The notes: generated from the letters alone by a model not told the origin. 64,000 bases of DNA from DATELY01 sp035276085 (GCA_035276085.1 DATELY010000127.1:1-64000); one strand, 5' to 3'. Counted from the first letter of the stretch, positions 15,279 to 24,435 are shown. Made by a program: numbers and translations.

Positions 15279-18074
15279 TTACTTAACTGCAATCCGCGTC
15301 CACCCCTGCTCCGTCCGACGCAACTCGTACGTCGGCCAGTACCGTTGATCGAGCTTCAACGTGATCACCTCGACAGCGCCGTTCCACGCGAGTGTGCGCA
15401 GGCGCAATGACGCCCGGTCTTCGCGGCCGCTCACCGCTTTGAGGAAGGCATCCAGGTCCGGGGTCGGCACGCCATCGACTTCGACGATGCGGCGTCCGGC
15501 CCACAGCTGGTAACGCGTTGCCGGCGAGCCGTAGGAGAAAAACGCCACGAAGACGCCTTCGGGTGCCACGCCGCGCTGCGCAGCGAATGCACGATGAGGG
15601 GCCTGCAGCACCGCACCCGCCCAGACGAGGATGCGATCCAGATCGCGGCCGCCGAGCGCCGCAGTCGGCAGATCGACGGTTTGCTCCTTGCCCTCGCGCA
15701 GCACGGTGACTTTGACGTTCTCGCGCTGCACGGCACGCTCCACTTCGCGGAAGCGATTCACCACCTGACCATCGATCGCGAGCACGACGTCGCCGGAGCG
15801 CAGCAGCTTGTCCGCGGCCGAGCCGCCGACCAGCCTGCTGATGCCGAGCACCTGACGCCGGCCCGGACTGTGCGACTCGATCTTGCGAATCCAGTCTTCA
15901 TCGAGACCCAGCTGACGCGCGCTTGCGAGAGGGACGGGTACGAACTCGGCTTCCAGCGAATACAGCGGCCGGTTCTCGCGCACGAGACGCAACGTCTCCT
16001 GAATGAGATCCGCCGGCACGCCGCGATTCTGCTGCTCCGTATCGCGTCCGCTGTCGAAAGCAAAGCTCGCCCAGCTTGCCAACACCTCGCCGCGCTTGTT
16101 CACCAGTACGCCGTCATAGTCGGATGGGCCATTCACGAGACTGACGGTCTCGAGATTCGCGTCGCGGAATTGCAACGTGCGCGAGGGCGGGAATACGACG
16201 GGATCGATCGATGCGACCGTGGCGGAACGCGATTGAATCTTGCCATCGCCGCGCAGACCCACCGCCCACACCTGCGTGCCAGGCTCGAGTTCCGTGACAT
16301 TCAGCGCTGCCGAGCGCGCAGGCGTGCTGCCGATCAGCTTGGGGTCGTAACGCAGCACCGCGAAGTTGTGCAACGGATGGATGTACTCCACGCGCGCGGG
16401 CACTTCGATCGTGCCGGCGAAGGTCAGCCGCACGTCGCCCAGCGGCACGGGCACCGTGTTGCGATCGACGAGGACGTAGCCACGCTCCGCATCGACGATC
16501 AAACCCGTGCCGTAGTAGTTGCGCTCGGTGACACCCGAGACGGAATACGGCATATCGAAGTTGACCAATACCAGCGAGGGCGCGAGCTTCGTGATGACCG
16601 GGTCTGACGACTTCGCGAACGTCGTGCTCGCCGGCGCCGGCACATCGGCTTCGCCATCGGGCGCCCACTCCTTGCAGGGCCACACGCCGCTGGCATCGTC
16701 CCGCTTGCACATGCGCGCAGGAAACCAGCGGCGATCCATGCGGATGACGCGCCACTGCCGCGTGCGCGGATCGTCCACGGTGTAGAAGCGCACGCGCGCA
16801 TGCTCGCCATCTTTCAGCTTCGAGACCTGCTGCTCGAAGTCATCGACCGTGCTCACCTCTACGCCGTTGACGTCGGTGATCACAGCGCCCCGCGGCACCG
16901 CTGCAGAGCCGAAGACATAGCCGGGGCTCGCCACGTAGACACCGCGGACCGGGGCATTCACATGTCGCGCCTGCTGCCACGACAACGTGTGCACGACTGC
17001 CTCGCCGAACTCCAGGAATTTGTCGGGCGTGACTTCGTAGAGATCCTGAACGACGAGCGTCTTCGTCAACGGCTTGCCGCCGCGCTCGACCGTAAGCTCG
17101 ATCTTCTGGCCGATGCTGTCATCCAGAACCTGCGCGAGGCCGAGAAAGTCGTGGATGAATTTGCCGTTGATGCGGATGAGAATGTCGCCCGGCTCGAGCA
17201 CCCCTTCGGCGCTGGAGCCGACCTGCGCTTCCGTCACGACCAGCAGGCCGGTCTGATTGGGGAAGTTCTTGCGCACATCGGTTTCGGTCGTGGTCTGCAA
17301 GCCCAGCCGCTTCAACTCATCGAACGGTGTGTAGCGGAACACCGTCTGCAACGTGCCGCGCGTCACCGGCTTGCCTTCCTGGATCATCTTCAACGCGCGG
17401 ACGACGCGATCGAGCGGCAAGTAGAAGCTGGAGGCGGCGGCGCTGCTGCCGCCGGCATTGAGCGCAACGACGCGGCCTTCGATGTCCAGCACCGGCGAGC
17501 CGGATGAGCCGCCCGACGTGCCCGATGCGGCCTGGTAGTAGAACGTGTTGAAGTCGTTGTACTTGCCCGCGCCGTAATCGGGTGCTTCGCGATCCAGACG
17601 CGCGAGCGTGCCGCCGAGGATCGAGAGTTGCTCGCCGGCATCGTTGCCGACGACGCGGATCTCACGCCCGACCTGTGCACCCTGCGGATACAACGGCAGC
17701 TGCGCGGGCTTGATGAAGCGCAGCTTCGAGGGGTCGTAACGATAGAAGCCGAAATCGTGTACCGGATCGCGATAGACCGGATACAGAGGTACTTCCTCTC
17801 GATTCAGGAAGACCGCCTGAGCGGTCACCGGGCCCGGCGTGACGACGTGACGGTTCGTGAGTATGAGCCCGCGTTCGGCATCGACGACGAAGCCGGTTGC
17901 CTGTGCCGTGCTGTTCCACTCCGTGTCGAACGCCCGCGTCATGTCGATCTGAATCGTGACCACCCCCGAGGCGACGCGCTCGATGGTGCGGCTCCAACGA
18001 ACGTCTTCGAGATCGGCTGCGAACGCGGACGTGGTGACGAGGAGCAGGACGCAGAGCGCGAAGCGGATTTTCAT
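15279..18074 (-). CDS. Giant tandem HtrA-like serine protease with PDZ domains and a degenerate second protease module (Nma111-like)
   Basis: 931 residues with a signal peptide (cleavage near AFA-ADL), so probably periplasmic. First trypsin-like module: His76 in ILTNRHVV, Asp107 in DPVHDFGFYRYD, Ser near 191 in GTSGGSSGSPV. One or two PDZ domains follow (LLVVTEAQVGSSAEG...GDILIRINGK). A second protease-like module has VLVDRNTV, HPLHNFAVLRYDP and YDGVLV, where all three catalytic positions are replaced. More PDZ units follow (GDVVLAIDGQVV; AGRRIVEVDGVPTPD). This protease-PDZ-pseudoprotease-PDZ order matches yeast Nma111/Ynm3, not DegP. Confidence 0.88.
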   Translation of the reverse strand: MKIRFALCVLLLVTTSAFAADLEDVRWSRTIERVASGVVTIQIDMTRAFDTEWNSTAQATGFVVDAERGLILTNRHVVTPGPVTAQAVFLNREEVPLYPVYRDPVHDFGFYRYDPSKLRFIKPAQLPLYPQGAQVGREIRVVGNDAGEQLSILGGTLARLDREAPDYGAGKYNDFNTFYYQAASGTSGGSSGSPVLDIEGRVVALNAGGSSAAASSFYLPLDRVVRALKMIQEGKPVTRGTLQTVFRYTPFDELKRLGLQTTTETDVRKNFPNQTGLLVVTEAQVGSSAEGVLEPGDILIRINGKFIHDFLGLAQVLDDSIGQKIELTVERGGKPLTKTLVVQDLYEVTPDKFLEFGEAVVHTLSWQQARHVNAPVRGVYVASPGYVFGSAAVPRGAVITDVNGVEVSTVDDFEQQVSKLKDGEHARVRFYTVDDPRTRQWRVIRMDRRWFPARMCKRDDASGVWPCKEWAPDGEADVPAPASTTFAKSSDPVITKLAPSLVLVNFDMPYSVSGVTERNYYGTGLIVDAERGYVLVDRNTVPVPLGDVRLTFAGTIEVPARVEYIHPLHNFAVLRYDPKLIGSTPARSAALNVTELEPGTQVWAVGLRGDGKIQSRSATVASIDPVVFPPSRTLQFRDANLETVSLVNGPSDYDGVLVNKRGEVLASWASFAFDSGRDTEQQNRGVPADLIQETLRLVRENRPLYSLEAEFVPVPLASARQLGLDEDWIRKIESHSPGRRQVLGISRLVGGSAADKLLRSGDVVLAIDGQVVNRFREVERAVQRENVKVTVLREGKEQTVDLPTAALGGRDLDRILVWAGAVLQAPHRAFAAQRGVAPEGVFVAFFSYGSPATRYQLWAGRRIVEVDGVPTPDLDAFLKAVSGREDRASLRLRTLAWNGAVEVITLKLDQRYWPTYELRRTEQGWTRIAVK

Positions 18075-18108
18075 AGAACGCGGCGAATTCCTGAGGATGT
18101 GGATGACA

Positions 18109-18196
18109 GGCTACGGGCTACGGGTTACGGCCAGAGGGAGGCTTTTTCTGGCCGTGTGCCGTAGCCCGTCGCCTGTGGGCCGTGGCCCGTAGGCCC
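18109..18196. repeat. Array of GGGCTAC units, inverted pair
   Basis: Left arm: GGCTACGGGCTACGGGTTAC then GGCCAGA. Right arm: CTGGCCGTGTGCCGTAGCCC, then GTCGCCTGTGGGCCGTGGCC and CGTAGG. Short T-rich spacer. It lies between the PfkB kinase stop and the HtrA start. Confidence 0.85.
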
Positions 18197-18197
18197 A

Positions 18198-19130
18198 TCA
18201 AAACCGATATCCGAATACTTCTTTGAACCGGTCGGCGAACTCGCTGCTCGTAAAACTGTGACTCTGAGGTCCGTGCGATTCGATCTTGATGGCGCCGATG
18301 AGCGAGCCGATCCGCGCCGTGGTCTCCCAATCCATGCCCTTCATCAGGCCGTAGGCGATGCCCGCACGATAGGCATCGCCGCAACCCGTCGGATCGTTCA
18401 CCACCCGCGCCTTCACGACCGGAACCTCGATGCGCTGACCCTGGGCATAGACCGTCGAGCCCTCGCCGCCGCGGGTCACGATAAGAGCCTGCACTGTGCG
18501 CGCAAGTTCCTCGCAGCTGCGCTGCGTGCGTTCACATAACAGCTGACTTTCGTAGTCGTTGACGATGACCCACGTCGCCGATTCGACGAACTGCAGCAGC
18601 TCCTCGCCATTGAACATCGGCAGCCCCTGACCCGGATCGAAGATGAAGGGAATCCCTGCCGCGGCAAATTGCCGGGCATGCTGGACCATGCCGTCGCGCC
18701 CGTCGGGCGAGATGAAGCCCAGCGTGAACCCCGCGTTCGCGGGCACCGCCTGGATGTGCGATTGCCCCATCGCCCCCGGATGGAATGCCGTGATCTGGTT
18801 GTCGTCCAGATCCGTGGTGATGAAGCACTGTGCCGTGAATTCCTGCTCGGCCAGCTTGACGTACGTCTGATCGATGCCGTGTCGTTGCATCCACTCGCGA
18901 TAGGCGGCGAAGTCGTGACCGACCACGCCCATCGGTGCGCCTTCGCCGCCCAGCAGCTTCAGGCTGTAGGCAACATTGCCCGCGCACCCGCCGAAATTGC
19001 GCCGCAGGCTCGGCACGAGGAAGGACACGCTGAGCATGTGGATCTTGTCCGGCAGGATGTGATCCTTGAAGCGGCCGGGGAACACCATGATGTTGTCGTA
19101 GGCGAGGGAACCGCAGATGAGGGCGGGCAT
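18198..19130 (-). CDS. PfkB-family carbohydrate/nucleoside kinase
   Basis: 310 residues with ribokinase-fold signatures: N-terminal GSLAYD, then NFGGCAGNVAYSL (PfkB motif 1) and C-terminal VVNDPTGCGDAYRAGIAYG (motif 2) with the catalytic Asp in GCGDAYRAG. It resembles bacterial proteins annotated as adenosine kinase-like. The substrate cannot be fixed from sequence alone. Same strand as dgkA, separated by the array at 19188-19292. Confidence 0.88.
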   Translation of the reverse strand: MPALICGSLAYDNIMVFPGRFKDHILPDKIHMLSVSFLVPSLRRNFGGCAGNVAYSLKLLGGEGAPMGVVGHDFAAYREWMQRHGIDQTYVKLAEQEFTAQCFITTDLDDNQITAFHPGAMGQSHIQAVPANAGFTLGFISPDGRDGMVQHARQFAAAGIPFIFDPGQGLPMFNGEELLQFVESATWVIVNDYESQLLCERTQRSCEELARTVQALIVTRGGEGSTVYAQGQRIEVPVVKARVVNDPTGCGDAYRAGIAYGLMKGMDWETTARIGSLIGAIKIESHGPQSHSFTSSEFADRFKEVFGYRF

Positions 19131-19187
19131 GGGGGAACCTGTGTGCTAGGGGATGGAGAAAGGTTAGTGCATGCGGCGGGCGGATGC

Positions 19188-19292
19188 TTGGCTGGCCGGT
19201 CAGCTGGTCGGCTGGCTTGCTGGTCGGCTGGCCAGAGGTGCGGTGGTGTGACACAGCGCCTTCTGGCCAGCAAGCCAGCTGACCGGCCAGCC
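19188..19292. repeat. Array of GGCTGGTC units, inverted pair
   Basis: Left arm: TTGGCTGGCCGGTCAGCTGG, TCGGCTGGCTTGCTGGTCGG, CTGGCCAGAGG. Right arm: CTTCTGGCCAGCAAGCCAGC, TGACCGGCCAGCC. Spacer about 22 nt. The outer pairing is nearly perfect, which could make a stem of more than 25 bp. Confidence 0.88.
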
Positions 19293-19300
19293 GATCCCCC

Positions 19301-19678
19301 TCACCCAAACAGCACGAACCCCCACACGACGAGAAAGTTCGTCAGCGAGAAGAACACCGCCATCGAGCCGACATCCTTGGCGAGACCCGACAGCTCGTGC
19401 CGCTCGAGGCCGATGCGATCGACCACGGTTTCGATGCCGGTATTGAGCAGCTCGACGATGAGGACGAGCAGCACGGTGCTCACGAGCAAGGCGCGTTCGA
19501 TGCCGGTCTTGCCGAGGTAAATGCCGAGCGGGATCAGAATGATCGCAAGACCCACTTCCTGGCGGAAAGCTTCCTCGGCCTTGAAGGCGCCGATGAAGCC
19601 CTTCGCCGAATTGACAAACGACAGCCCGATCCGCGTCAGTCCGGCGAGTTTCGGTCGATGCACTACGCGGGCTTCCAT
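19301..19678 (-). CDS. dgkA: Diacylglycerol kinase
   Basis: 125 residues and three membrane helices, the size of E. coli DgkA. The active-site motif is LIVELLNTGIETVVDRIGLE. It phosphorylates diacylglycerol released by membrane-derived sugar turnover. ATG 19678 overlaps the end of gcvPB by 16 bases, so it is probably the last gene of the gcv operon. A longer frame to 19858 lies inside gcvPB and is not used. Confidence 0.94.
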   Translation of the reverse strand: MEARVVHRPKLAGLTRIGLSFVNSAKGFIGAFKAEEAFRQEVGLAIILIPLGIYLGKTGIERALLVSTVLLVLIVELLNTGIETVVDRIGLERHELSGLAKDVGSMAVFFSLTNFLVVWGFVLFG

Positions 19679-21114
19679 GTGAGGTCTAGTTGTTTTGCGG
19701 CGCGCACGTCGTCCAGCCGCCGGACCGGCATCGTATACGGCGCTCCCTTCACTTTCGCCGGCTCGCTTTCGGCTTCGCGCAGAATCGCAACCATCGCATC
19801 GACGAAGGCATCCAGGTCCTGTTTGCTCTCGGTTTCCGTCGGCTCGATCAACAGGCACTCGGGGACGAGCAAGGGGAAATACGTCGTCGGCGCATGGAAG
19901 CCGAAGTCCAGCAGGCGCTTCGCGAAATCCATCGCATTGACGTTGAGCTCCTTGGCCTGGCGCTTCACGGTGATGATGAACTCATGACTCGCGCGCCGAT
20001 CGGGATAGGCGGCATCGAAACCCGCTTTGCGCAAACACGCGGAGAGGTAGTTCGCGTTCAGGGCCGCGAACTCACCTACGCGATGCATGCCCTCTCGACC
20101 CAGCATGCGCATGTAGACGTAGGCCCGCAGGAGCACACCCGCATTGCCCATGAAATTCGACAGGCGTCCGATCGACTGCGGCACGTCCTTCTCTTCCAAC
20201 CAGCGATAGCGATCGCCGTCCTTGCCGACCAGCGGGATCGGCATGAAGGGCAACAGGCGTTGATTCACGCCGACGGCACCGGAACCCGGACCACCACCGC
20301 CATGGGGCGTGGAGAACGTCTTGTGCAGGTTCATGTGGATGACGTCGAAACCCATGTCGCCCGGGCGCACCTTGCCCAGAATGGCATTGAGATTCGCGCC
20401 GTCGTAGTACAGCAAGCCGCCGGCTTCGTGGACGATGCGTGCGACTTCCTGGATTCGACGCTCGAACACGCCGAGCGTGGAAGGATTGGTGAGCATGATA
20501 CCGGCGGTCTTCGGCCCGACGGCGCGCTTCAATGCCTCGACGTCGATATCGCCATTCGACAGCGACGGAATCTCGACCACCGTGCATCCGCACATCGTGG
20601 CCGTTGCGGGATTCGTCCCGTGCGCGGCGTCGGGCACGATGATTTCCGTGCGGGCATGGTCGCCACGCGCGGTGTGATACGCGCGAATCATGGCCACGCC
20701 GGCGAACTCACCTTGCGCACCGGCCATCGGCGTGAGCGACACGCCCTTCATGCCCGTCACTTCCTTGAGCATTTCCTGCAACTCGTACAGGCAGCTCATG
20801 AAGCCTTGCCCCGCTGCAGCCGGTGCCAGCGGATGACGCGTGAGGAACTCCGGCATCATCGCGAACTGATTGCACGCCCGCGGGTTGTACTTCATCGTGC
20901 ACGAGCCGAGCGGATAGAAGTGCGTGTCGATGGAGAAGTTGAGCTGCGACAGACGCGTGAAGTGACGCACGGCCTGCAACTCCGATACCTCGGGCAGCCG
21001 CGGCGGCTGCTTCCGACGCAACGAGTCGGGCACGCTGACCTTGGCGTTCGCGGGGAATTGCACGCTGGCACGGCGGCCGGGTTGCGACTGATCGAAAATG
21101 AGCGGTTCGCGCAT
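19663..21114 (-). CDS. gcvPB: Glycine dehydrogenase (decarboxylating) subunit 2
   Basis: 483 residues. C-terminal half of the P-protein, as a separate chain. PLP lysine is in HMNLHKTFSTPHGGGGPG. It decarboxylates glycine and loads the aminomethyl group on GcvH. Upstream by 41 bases is gcvPA. Most gammaproteobacteria have one fused GcvP (about 950 residues); the split form is typical of Firmicutes, archaea and some Xanthomonadales-like lineages. Confidence 0.96.
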   Translation of the reverse strand: MREPLIFDQSQPGRRASVQFPANAKVSVPDSLRRKQPPRLPEVSELQAVRHFTRLSQLNFSIDTHFYPLGSCTMKYNPRACNQFAMMPEFLTRHPLAPAAAGQGFMSCLYELQEMLKEVTGMKGVSLTPMAGAQGEFAGVAMIRAYHTARGDHARTEIIVPDAAHGTNPATATMCGCTVVEIPSLSNGDIDVEALKRAVGPKTAGIMLTNPSTLGVFERRIQEVARIVHEAGGLLYYDGANLNAILGKVRPGDMGFDVIHMNLHKTFSTPHGGGGPGSGAVGVNQRLLPFMPIPLVGKDGDRYRWLEEKDVPQSIGRLSNFMGNAGVLLRAYVYMRMLGREGMHRVGEFAALNANYLSACLRKAGFDAAYPDRRASHEFIITVKRQAKELNVNAMDFAKRLLDFGFHAPTTYFPLLVPECLLIEPTETESKQDLDAFVDAMVAILREAESEPAKVKGAPYTMPVRRLDDVRAAKQLDLTWKPA

Positions 21115-21155
21115 GGGCGTGGGTGGGGCAGGCTCAGGGTGAGAAGGGCGCTGGG

Positions 21156-22514
21156 CTATTTCAAAATCGATTCCAGCATTCCGGCATAGCGCTGAATGTC
21201 TTGCGACGTGCGGGTCTCCGTGGCGCAGACCAACAAGGCGTTGCCGAGGGATGGGTAGAGACCCGAAATGTCGTAGCCGCCCGCAATGCCTTCGCGTGCG
21301 AGCGCATCCAGCACGTCGCTCACGGTGCGCGGCAATGTCACCACGGCTTCGTGAAAGCGCGGCCCCACGAATGCGAGCTCGACGCCATCGATGCGCGTCA
21401 ACGCGGCGACGAGCTCATCGGTGCGCGCCTGACACGTTGCGGCGACAGCCTCCAGTCCTTGCGGACCCAGTATCGAGGTGTAGATCGTTGCCGCCGTGAC
21501 CAGCAGGCTTTGATTCGTGCAGATGTTCGAGGTGGCCTTGCTGCGCCGGATGTGCTGCTCGCGCGCTTGCAGCGTGAGCGTGAATCCAGGCTTGCCATCG
21601 AGATCGACCGTGCGACCGATGATGCGGCCGGGCATCTGCCGCACGTACTCCAGGCGGGTCGTCATGAAACCGAAGTAAGGACCGCCAGAGGACACGGGCA
21701 CACCGAGTGGCTGGCCCTCGCCGACCACGATGTCGGCTCCCTTTGCGCCCCATTCTCCCGGCGGTTTCAAAATCGCCAGCGACGTCGGATTGACCACCGC
21801 AATCAGCATCGCGCCATTGGCATGCGCCCAATCGGTGATCGCATCCACGTCTTCCAACCGACCGAAGAAGTTGGGCTGCTGCAGCACCACGGCAGTGATG
21901 TCCTGCCCTTTGAAGGCATCCAGCGCGGCCAGACCCTGCGTGCCGCTGCCCTGCTCGAATGGCGTCACCTCATACGAGAGGTTCTGACCTTTCGTGATCG
22001 CCTGCGACACGCTCAAGTAGTTCGGATTCACGGTGGCTGGCACGAGCATGCGCGCTGTCTTCGACTTGCGATGCGCGCGAACGGCCATGAGGCACGCTTC
22101 GGCCAATGCCGAGGCACCGTCATACAGCGAGGCGTTGGAGACTTCCATGCCGGTCAGGCTCGCCATCATCGACTGGTATTCGTACAGCAGCTGCAACGTA
22201 CCCTGGCTCGCCTCTGCCTGGTACGGCGTGTAAGCGCTGTAGAACTCACCGCGCGTCGCGATCGCCCACACCGCGGCCGGAATGTGATGCTCATACGCGC
22301 CTGCACCGATGAAGTTGAGCGGCAGGCCATCCAACGAGGCGCGCTCGCGCATCAGGCGCCCGACTTCCATCTCGGTCATTCCCACCGGGATGCCGCTGAG
22401 CGATTGAATGCGTAACGAAGCCGGGATTTCATCGAACAACGCGTCGATGGAGGGAACGCCGATCGTCGCGAGCATGGCGCTGATGTCGGCGGGAGTGTGG
22501 GGGATGAAGGGCAT
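21156..22514 (-). CDS. gcvPA: Glycine dehydrogenase (decarboxylating) subunit 1
   Basis: 452 residues starting MPFIPHTPADISAMLATIG, with the subunit-1 signatures FIGAGAYEHHIPAAVW, EFYSAYTPYQAEASQGTLQ and SNASLYDGASALAEACLMA. It forms the P-protein with GcvPB. It is separated from the upstream gcvH by the array at 22551-22629, which could reduce read-through or set mRNA decay within the operon. Confidence 0.96.
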   Translation of the reverse strand: MPFIPHTPADISAMLATIGVPSIDALFDEIPASLRIQSLSGIPVGMTEMEVGRLMRERASLDGLPLNFIGAGAYEHHIPAAVWAIATRGEFYSAYTPYQAEASQGTLQLLYEYQSMMASLTGMEVSNASLYDGASALAEACLMAVRAHRKSKTARMLVPATVNPNYLSVSQAITKGQNLSYEVTPFEQGSGTQGLAALDAFKGQDITAVVLQQPNFFGRLEDVDAITDWAHANGAMLIAVVNPTSLAILKPPGEWGAKGADIVVGEGQPLGVPVSSGGPYFGFMTTRLEYVRQMPGRIIGRTVDLDGKPGFTLTLQAREQHIRRSKATSNICTNQSLLVTAATIYTSILGPQGLEAVAATCQARTDELVAALTRIDGVELAFVGPRFHEAVVTLPRTVSDVLDALAREGIAGGYDISGLYPSLGNALLVCATETRTSQDIQRYAGMLESILK

Positions 22515-22550
22515 GGCTGCGAGTTAACGTGAGATTTGATGTACGGCTAG

Positions 22551-22629
22551 TGGGTCGGCTGGTCGGCTGGTCTGCTGGCCAGAAACGGTATGCATCCCTC
22601 TGGCCAGCAGACCAGCTAGCCAGCCGACC
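22551..22629. repeat. Array of GGCTGGTC units, inverted pair, inside the gcv operon
   Basis: Left arm: TCGGCTGGTCGGCTGGTCTG then CTGGCCAGAAA. Right arm: CTCTGGCCAGCAGACCAGCT then AGCCAGCCGACC. Spacer about 14 nt. The cleanest member of its family: eight-base units GGCTGGTC are exact. It lies between gcvH and gcvPA. Confidence 0.9.
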
Positions 22630-22633
22630 TGTT

Positions 22634-23026
22634 TCACGCTTCCTCCGCCACCACCCGCCCATACGCCGCCGCGTCCAGCAGCTCTGACAGCTCCGCGGTG
22701 TTGCTCGGCTTCACCTTGAATAACCAGCCCTGGTTGTACGGCTCCTGATTGATGAGCTCGGGGGAGGATGACAGGGCGCTGTTCGCCGCCACGACTTCGC
22801 CGCTCACCGGGCTGTACACATCGGATGCCGCTTTGACGGATTCGACGACCGCGGCGGCCGCGCCCTTACTGACCTTGGCGGCGACCTGTGGGACTTCGAC
22901 GAAGACGAGATCGCCCAAGGCGTGCTGCGCGTGATCGGAGATGCCGACCGTGACGGTGCCGTCGGCTTCGAGTCGGGCCCATTCGTGCGATTCGAGGTAT
23001 TTGAGGTCGACAGGAATATTGCTCAT
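22634..23026 (-). CDS. gcvH: Glycine cleavage system H protein
   Basis: 130 residues. Lipoyl carrier that shuttles the aminomethyl group between P, T and L proteins. The lipoylated lysine is Lys65 in VESVKAASDVYSPVSG. The stop lies a few bases from the array at 22551-22629. Second gene of the operon, 36 bases after gcvT. Confidence 0.97.
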   Translation of the reverse strand: MSNIPVDLKYLESHEWARLEADGTVTVGISDHAQHALGDLVFVEVPQVAAKVSKGAAAAVVESVKAASDVYSPVSGEVVAANSALSSSPELINQEPYNQGWLFKVKPSNTAELSELLDAAAYGRVVAEEA

Positions 23027-23062
23027 GGAGGAAACCCTTGGCGGTGAATCAGAGCGAAGTCA

Positions 23063-24148
23063 TCACAATGCGATACAGGCTTTGCCGTTGCGCACGAAGG
23101 GATAGCGCACGACGCTCGCAGTCAGGCGCTTGCCCCGGACATCGACTTGCACCTGCGGATCGGCCGACGCGGCGGGGATGCGCGCCAGCGCGATGGAGCG
23201 TTCCAGCGTGGGTGAATACGTGCCGCTCGTGATCTCACCCTCGCCTGCGGTCGTCAGCACCTTTTGATGGCTGCGCAGCACTCCGGGATCTTCGAGCAGA
23301 AGTCCCACGAGCTTGCGCTTGACCCCGGCTTCTTGTTGCGCGCGCAGCGCATCGCGGCCAATGAAATCGCGCTCGCTGTCGAGCACCACGGTCCATTCCA
23401 GGCCGGACTCGAATGGCGTGACCGATTCGTCCATGTCGTTGCCATAGAGATTCATGCCGGCTTCGAGTCGCAGCGTGTCGCGCGCACCGAGCCCGCATTG
23501 CGCAATGCCGGCGTCACGCAGCTTCTGCCACCACTCGGCCGCCTGCTCCGCAGGCAACACGATCTCCCAGCCCTGTTCGCCGGTGTAGCCGGTCGAGGCA
23601 ATGAAATACGGATCCGCAGACAACGAATTGAACGGCTTCAACGCCAAGACGGCCTGCGCTGTCTCGCCGAGCAACGGCGCGATCTTCTGACCAGCCTTGG
23701 GACCTTGCACGGCAATCATGGCGAGATCGTTACGCGGCTGCGCATCGACACCGTAGTGGCGCGCGTGCTGCTTGATCCACGCGATGTCCTTGTCGCGCGT
23801 GCCGGCATTCACGACCATGCGGAAGCGAGCATCGTCGCGGTAGTAGACGATCAGGTCATCGATCACGCCGCCGCGATCGTTGAGCATGCAGCTGTACAGC
23901 GCCTTGCCGGGCTGCTTGAGCTTCGCAACGTCGTTGGCGAGCAAATAACGCAGGAAATCGCGGACGCGCGGCCCGGCCAGGTCGATGACGCACATGTGCG
24001 AGACATCGAACATGCCCGCGTCGCGCCGCACCGCGTGGTGCTCTTCGATCTGCGAGCCGTAATTCACCGGCATGTCCCAACCGCCGAAATCGACGATGCG
24101 GGCACCGGCGGCGACGTGTGTGTCGTAAAGAGGCGTTCGTAAACCCAT
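23063..24148 (-). CDS. gcvT: Aminomethyltransferase (glycine cleavage T protein)
   Basis: 361 residues from ATG 24148 (MGLRTPLYDTHVAAGARIVD). It transfers the methylene group from GcvH to tetrahydrofolate. Signatures: GGWDMPVNYGSQIEEHHAVR, STGYTGEQGWEIVLP and the C-terminal GEITSGTYSPTLERSIALAR. First gene of the operon; the leader carries a glycine riboswitch (24229-24435). The 19-codon upstream extension overlaps the leader hairpin and is rejected. Confidence 0.96.
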   Translation of the reverse strand: MGLRTPLYDTHVAAGARIVDFGGWDMPVNYGSQIEEHHAVRRDAGMFDVSHMCVIDLAGPRVRDFLRYLLANDVAKLKQPGKALYSCMLNDRGGVIDDLIVYYRDDARFRMVVNAGTRDKDIAWIKQHARHYGVDAQPRNDLAMIAVQGPKAGQKIAPLLGETAQAVLALKPFNSLSADPYFIASTGYTGEQGWEIVLPAEQAAEWWQKLRDAGIAQCGLGARDTLRLEAGMNLYGNDMDESVTPFESGLEWTVVLDSERDFIGRDALRAQQEAGVKRKLVGLLLEDPGVLRSHQKVLTTAGEGEITSGTYSPTLERSIALARIPAASADPQVQVDVRGKRLTASVVRYPFVRNGKACIAL

Positions 24149-24180
24149 CGCCGTCGAAGCTCCGTCGCTCTGGAATGAAA

Positions 24181-24224
24181 GCAAAAGACATGAAAGCGAT
24201 AGCACACGATTCGCGTGCTATCGC
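24181..24224 (-). terminator. Intrinsic-terminator-like hairpin between riboswitch and gcvT
   Basis: A 10-bp perfect stem GCGATAGCAC/GTGCTATCGC with a 9-nt loop (24196-24224). On the minus strand it is followed by a U-rich run with CTTTTGC. Placed directly after the second aptamer, it is the probable expression platform of the riboswitch. Confidence 0.72.
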
Positions 24225-24228
24225 CCCT

Positions 24229-24435
24229 CTGTCCTGCAACCTGAGAGATTACTCCCCTTCGGTGGGCGCAAAGCCGCAGCCTCACACCACTCTCCAGAGT
24301 CCGTCGGGAATCCGCAGACAGCGAAGCTGCGCGAACTCCAAGGCTGCCGTTCTTTTGCCTGAGCGTTTCCGGGCGGGTTGCGCCTTCGGCGGTCGCTGCT
24401 CGTGCGAGCAAGCGACTCTCTCCAGCAAGCCTGCG
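24229..24435 (-). promoter_or_regulatory. Tandem glycine riboswitch (gcvT leader)
   Basis: Read on the minus strand, two glycine aptamers follow each other. Aptamer 1: GCTGGAGAGAG, then ACCGCCGAAGGCGCAA and CGCTCAGGCAAAAGAACGG. Aptamer 2: CTCTGGAGAGTGG, then CCCACCGAAGGGGAGTAA and TCTCTCAGGTTGCAGGAC. The GGAGAG, CCGAAGG and CTCAGG blocks are the conserved cores. A terminator-like hairpin and gcvT follow. In most bacteria glycine binding raises expression of the cleavage operon; the polarity here is inferred. Confidence 0.93.

Noticed and set aside
19690..21189. A 499-codon plus frame
   Set aside because: Shadow of gcvPB.
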